Source: Paucimonas lemoignei (GTDB lineage: Bacteria; Pseudomonadota; Gammaproteobacteria; Pseudomonadales; Pseudomonadaceae). Taken from it: 64,000 nucleotides of DNA. The stretch's first letter is position 1, and each line of letters opens with the position of its first letter. Below are positions 61,567 through 64,000 of this stretch, in pieces. The DNA is taken from positions 2,852,001 through 2,916,000 of the forward strand of contig LS483371.1 in NCBI GenBank assembly GCA_900475325.1, written 5' to 3'. The notes beneath the pieces were generated by a model. It had not been told where the DNA came from, did not search any database, and saw nothing but the letters and a program-made list of their open reading frames with translations. A program made the position numbers and the translations under genes.

Positions 61567-63708
61567 GTGAAAATCGGTGTTGATTTCGGTACGAGCTTTT
61601 CCAGCGCTGCGGTTTGTATAAATGGCAAGGTTCAGTACATCACGTTTGGCCAGGATCAGCAGTTTCGCACCGCGGTGTTTTTCCCGGATCGGCACGTAGA
61701 TGAATCGCTGTTCAGCCTCACTGTCGAGTACGAACGCGAGATCGACAACGCGATCAGGGCCCGTAAAAGCCGCTATTCACAACAGCTGTCCGAATATGAG
61801 ATGCGTCTTGCAGCGGTGGCCAGCGAGGAGCGCAAAATGGCGCGCGAGGGTGACCCATATTCGCCGCGGGAGAAAGAAGCGCGGCGTTCGACACTGATCA
61901 AGCCTCGACATTTCGCCGACGAAGAGATGCGCCAGGCCGAGTTCAATGCTATCCGCCGGCACTGGCGCGATCAGCAACGCGAAAGCATCGCCCAGGAAGG
62001 TCTGCACGTCAGGCAGGCGACAGGTGTGTTCGGTGAGGATGCCATCGATGCGCTGTACAACAGCGAACTTGGCAGAATATTCCAGTCGCCAAAATCCATG
62101 CTGGGCTTCAAGCTGGAGCAGCCTTATCTGGACATTGTGACCAGTGTGGTGGCGCAAATCCTGGCGCATATCCGCCGCGCCGCCGAACAGCAGCTGGGTA
62201 CTGAAGTTCGATCGGTGGTACTCGGGCGACCTGTCGAGTTTCGGGGCTCGGGGGCTAGCGTCGATCACCAGGCCCCGCAGCGTCTGCTGGAGCAAGCAGC
62301 CAGGGACGCAGGCTTTACCCAGGTTGAGTTTCTCGAGGAACCCTGCGCTGCTGCCTTGGCTTATCACGTCGGCGAGCCTGCCGCACACGAGGCGCTCATC
62401 ATCGATATGGGTGGCGGTACTACCGATGTCGCTTACGCAACAGTCGGTGGCAATGCTGCCAAGCCAGTTATCCATCGTGTCTGGGGCAAAGGGTTTGGTG
62501 GGACGGACGTGGATGTCGAACTGTCCATGCGCGTGGCTATGCCTTTGTTCGGCCACGGGAATGAGCATGGGTTGCCGTTGTATGCCTACCGCAGTGCCGC
62601 AAAGGTTGCCGATTTGAGCCGCCAGCAGGCGTTTCTCAAGTATTGCATCAAGCGGGTGGTCGAGCCCTTCAAGACACGCCTGGAAGTTCTGGGTGAAAAG
62701 GGCGCGACCGTCAGGCTTAACCGGGATGTCGAACAGCTCAAGATCGAATTGAGTGACGACCGTACTGCTGGTCTCTCGCTCGACTTCATTGAACAGGGTT
62801 TGGCGGTGCATGTTGAAGACGTTGCGCTGACCACAAGCGCGCAGGGTCTCCTGGACAAACTTGGGCAACTGCTCGAACAGGTGCGTAACGACCTCCCAGA
62901 GGCCAACCCTGTCATCTTCATGACCGGAGGTATGTCCAGGGCGCCTTATGTGCAGGACTGCGTGCGCAAGTGCTTCGACCGGTCGCGGATCGTCCTGGGC
63001 GATGCGTCGTTTGGTGTCGTGACCGGGCTTGCGCAGTTTGCCCAGCCTTTCGTAGCGGCAGACCCGGTGCAAGAAGAAAAACGCATGACCCAGTTGAGCG
63101 AGCGGTATGCGCGGGCCGTGGCGCACGCTGACGAGTCGGCAGCCCTCTACCAGAACAAAGTGGATGACTTCGAGCGTCAACTGCAGGTGCAGAGGAACAT
63201 TTTTGCCGGCACCAAAATTGCCAAATACCTGGACCTTCTCGAAGAGCAGGTGAGCAGTACCTATGAGGCCAACCAGCTGGCAGGCTGGCTGCCGCACGGC
63301 GACAAGTTCACTGAGCTCGAGTATTTCGAAGCGCTCGTTCGCCAGGACCGTGGCGCCCGGCGCTACACGTCGTTGGCCAATGTGCCTGGGTTCTTGCGCC
63401 ATGAGTTCGAGGATTGCGACGAGGACTCTTTCCGATCTTATGCCGATGAACTCCGGCAGGAATGTCGGAATGTCTACGGCTGGGTGACCGAGTCGCGGGA
63501 AATCATGGAAGACCAACCGGGCTTCGACGATTTCTTCGATGAGCTCGGGTCCTGGCCCGACGAAGTAGTAGCGAAGAAACGTCATGCCGACCTGGCGCTT
63601 ACACTGTTCGATAATCTGTATGAAGGTTGGCAGCGCTGCCAGAAGGCAGGCCTTGATTTGCTGCAAATGGCCAACTACCGCACCGATGACTTCGACCCCA
63701 CCTTGTAG
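61567..63708 (+). CDS. Divergent Hsp70-like actin-fold ATPase
   Basis: The 713-residue protein starts at a GTG with AGGAG seven bases upstream. The actin/Hsp70 nucleotide site is complete: phosphate 1 KIGVDFGTSFSSAAV (2-16), phosphate 2 ALIIDMGGGTTDVAYATVGG (near 280), and the adenosine motif VIFMTGGMSRAPYV (near 450). PVEF and LEEPCAAALAYHVGEP also match YegD-type Hsp70. Odd features are a charged insertion after the first strand pair (about residues 60-140, with two long Arg/Glu helices) and a C-terminal 200 residues of coiled coil and acidic segments in place of the substrate-binding beta sandwich. It is followed by a second gene on the same strand. A role in defence or secretion is possible from context, not shown. 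Confidence 0.82.
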   Translation: MKIGVDFGTSFSSAAVCINGKVQYITFGQDQQFRTAVFFPDRHVDESLFSLTVEYEREIDNAIRARKSRYSQQLSEYEMRLAAVASEERKMAREGDPYSPREKEARRSTLIKPRHFADEEMRQAEFNAIRRHWRDQQRESIAQEGLHVRQATGVFGEDAIDALYNSELGRIFQSPKSMLGFKLEQPYLDIVTSVVAQILAHIRRAAEQQLGTEVRSVVLGRPVEFRGSGASVDHQAPQRLLEQAARDAGFTQVEFLEEPCAAALAYHVGEPAAHEALIIDMGGGTTDVAYATVGGNAAKPVIHRVWGKGFGGTDVDVELSMRVAMPLFGHGNEHGLPLYAYRSAAKVADLSRQQAFLKYCIKRVVEPFKTRLEVLGEKGATVRLNRDVEQLKIELSDDRTAGLSLDFIEQGLAVHVEDVALTTSAQGLLDKLGQLLEQVRNDLPEANPVIFMTGGMSRAPYVQDCVRKCFDRSRIVLGDASFGVVTGLAQFAQPFVAADPVQEEKRMTQLSERYARAVAHADESAALYQNKVDDFERQLQVQRNIFAGTKIAKYLDLLEEQVSSTYEANQLAGWLPHGDKFTELEYFEALVRQDRGARRYTSLANVPGFLRHEFEDCDEDSFRSYADELRQECRNVYGWVTESREIMEDQPGFDDFFDELGSWPDEVVAKKRHADLALTLFDNLYEGWQRCQKAGLDLLQMANYRTDDFDPTL

Positions 63709-63822
63709 TAAGAGCTTCGGGATTCTTGATAGTCCCAGCTCGTAACCTATGTAGTGCCACTGGTGCAGCAAAACCTGTGCTGCCTGGTCGTGCTGTCGAT
63801 ATCCTTCGTTTTGAGTAATCCC

Positions 63823-64000
63823 ATGCGGTTAAGCCAATACCTGACTGAATATGATGAAGACCTCAGTGGCGACAGCCAGATCGATCCGTTGGGCGTGCTG
63901 ATCATCTGGTCTGCCTTTGGCCAGCAGATTTTTCGCAACCGGGTCAACTCGGTTTCGAACGATGTACGGAACTACACGCTCAATCTGTTGCATCATGCCG
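63823..64000 (+). CDS. Unknown protein, N-terminal part (runs off the window)
   Basis: An open frame from the ATG at 63823 continues to the window edge (59 complete codons). It begins MRLSQYLTEYDEDLSGDSQI and continues DPLGVLIIWSAFGQQIFRNR, then VNSVSNDVRNYTLNLLHH, a helical, soluble-looking protein. It lies 114 bp after the Hsp70-like gene on the same strand and is probably its operon partner. I do not recognise the family. The SD is poor (GAGTAA), so the start is provisional. Confidence 0.55.
   Translation, partial: MRLSQYLTEYDEDLSGDSQIDPLGVLIIWSAFGQQIFRNRVNSVSNDVRNYTLNLLHHA

Noticed and set aside
61777..63771. 664-codon minus-strand open frame opposite the Hsp70-like gene
   Set aside because: The plus-strand protein has complete nucleotide-binding motifs and a good ribosome-binding site; the antisense frame has neither.

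Overview
The window looks like a chromosomal stretch of a Pseudomonas of the fluorescens/syringae type. Supporting this are high GC, an MvaT-type H-NS protein, a MexEF-OprN efflux locus, the carnitine locus cdhB-cdhA-cdhC-caiX with divergent cdhR, and the trehalose/alpha-glucan order glgA-treZ-malQ-treY-DUF2934-glgX. No rRNA, tRNA or CRISPR array was seen.

Layout. (1) 1-13845, minus strand: one long, translationally coupled operon that makes alpha-glucan (glgA), trims and rearranges it (glgX, malQ) and converts it to trehalose (treY, treZ). It is followed by four coupled genes of unknown joint purpose: an acyl-CoA dehydrogenase-like protein, a PIG-L deacetylase, a NodS-like methyltransferase and a family 2 glycosyltransferase. 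(2) 14438-20891, plus strand: GNAT, then gnd-zwf-HAD phosphatase-GH15 glucoamylase, for entry of sugar into the oxidative pentose phosphate route. (3) 20919-27779: alkB, small proteins, two small lipoproteins, galU, gor and a hybrid PAS sensor kinase. (4) 27780-30814: a repeat-rich gap, then a divergent KfrA-like/tyrosine recombinase pair. (5) 30926-34475: ahpC, ahpF, gloA and a DUF4946 protein. (6) 34924-44955, minus strand: mvaT, a HEAT/TPR protein, oprN-mexF-mexE (mexF broken by one extra base in a homopolymer) and an RstAB-like two-component pair. (7) 45233-49950: carnitine catabolism.

(8) From about 49950 to the right edge the DNA changes character. Intergenic space is longer, parts are AT-richer, and the genes are of defence-island type: ParDE, a single-HKD phospholipase D-like protein, a CBASS locus, a DEDDh exonuclease, a GIY-YIG-like protein, a small Cas2/SinR-like protein and a divergent Hsp70-like ATPase with a truncated partner gene at the window end.

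The most interesting part is the CBASS locus at 54083-59149 (possibly to 59810). A CD-NTase, a bacterial HORMA protein and a TRIP13-like AAA ATPase overlap in one operon. Divergent from them is a CapW-type WYL repressor followed by a two-domain protein: an N-terminal SLOG-like domain fused to a C-terminal purine-nucleoside phosphorylase/nucleosidase domain. NucC, the usual effector of HORMA/TRIP13 systems, is not present in the window. The SLOG-nucleosidase is therefore the best candidate effector: a cyclic-nucleotide-sensing SLOG domain switching on nucleoside or nucleotide cleavage. A 205-bp decayed copy of exactly its SLOG core lies 3 kb away, on the other side of the phospholipase D-like gene, which suggests effector cassettes have been duplicated or exchanged here.
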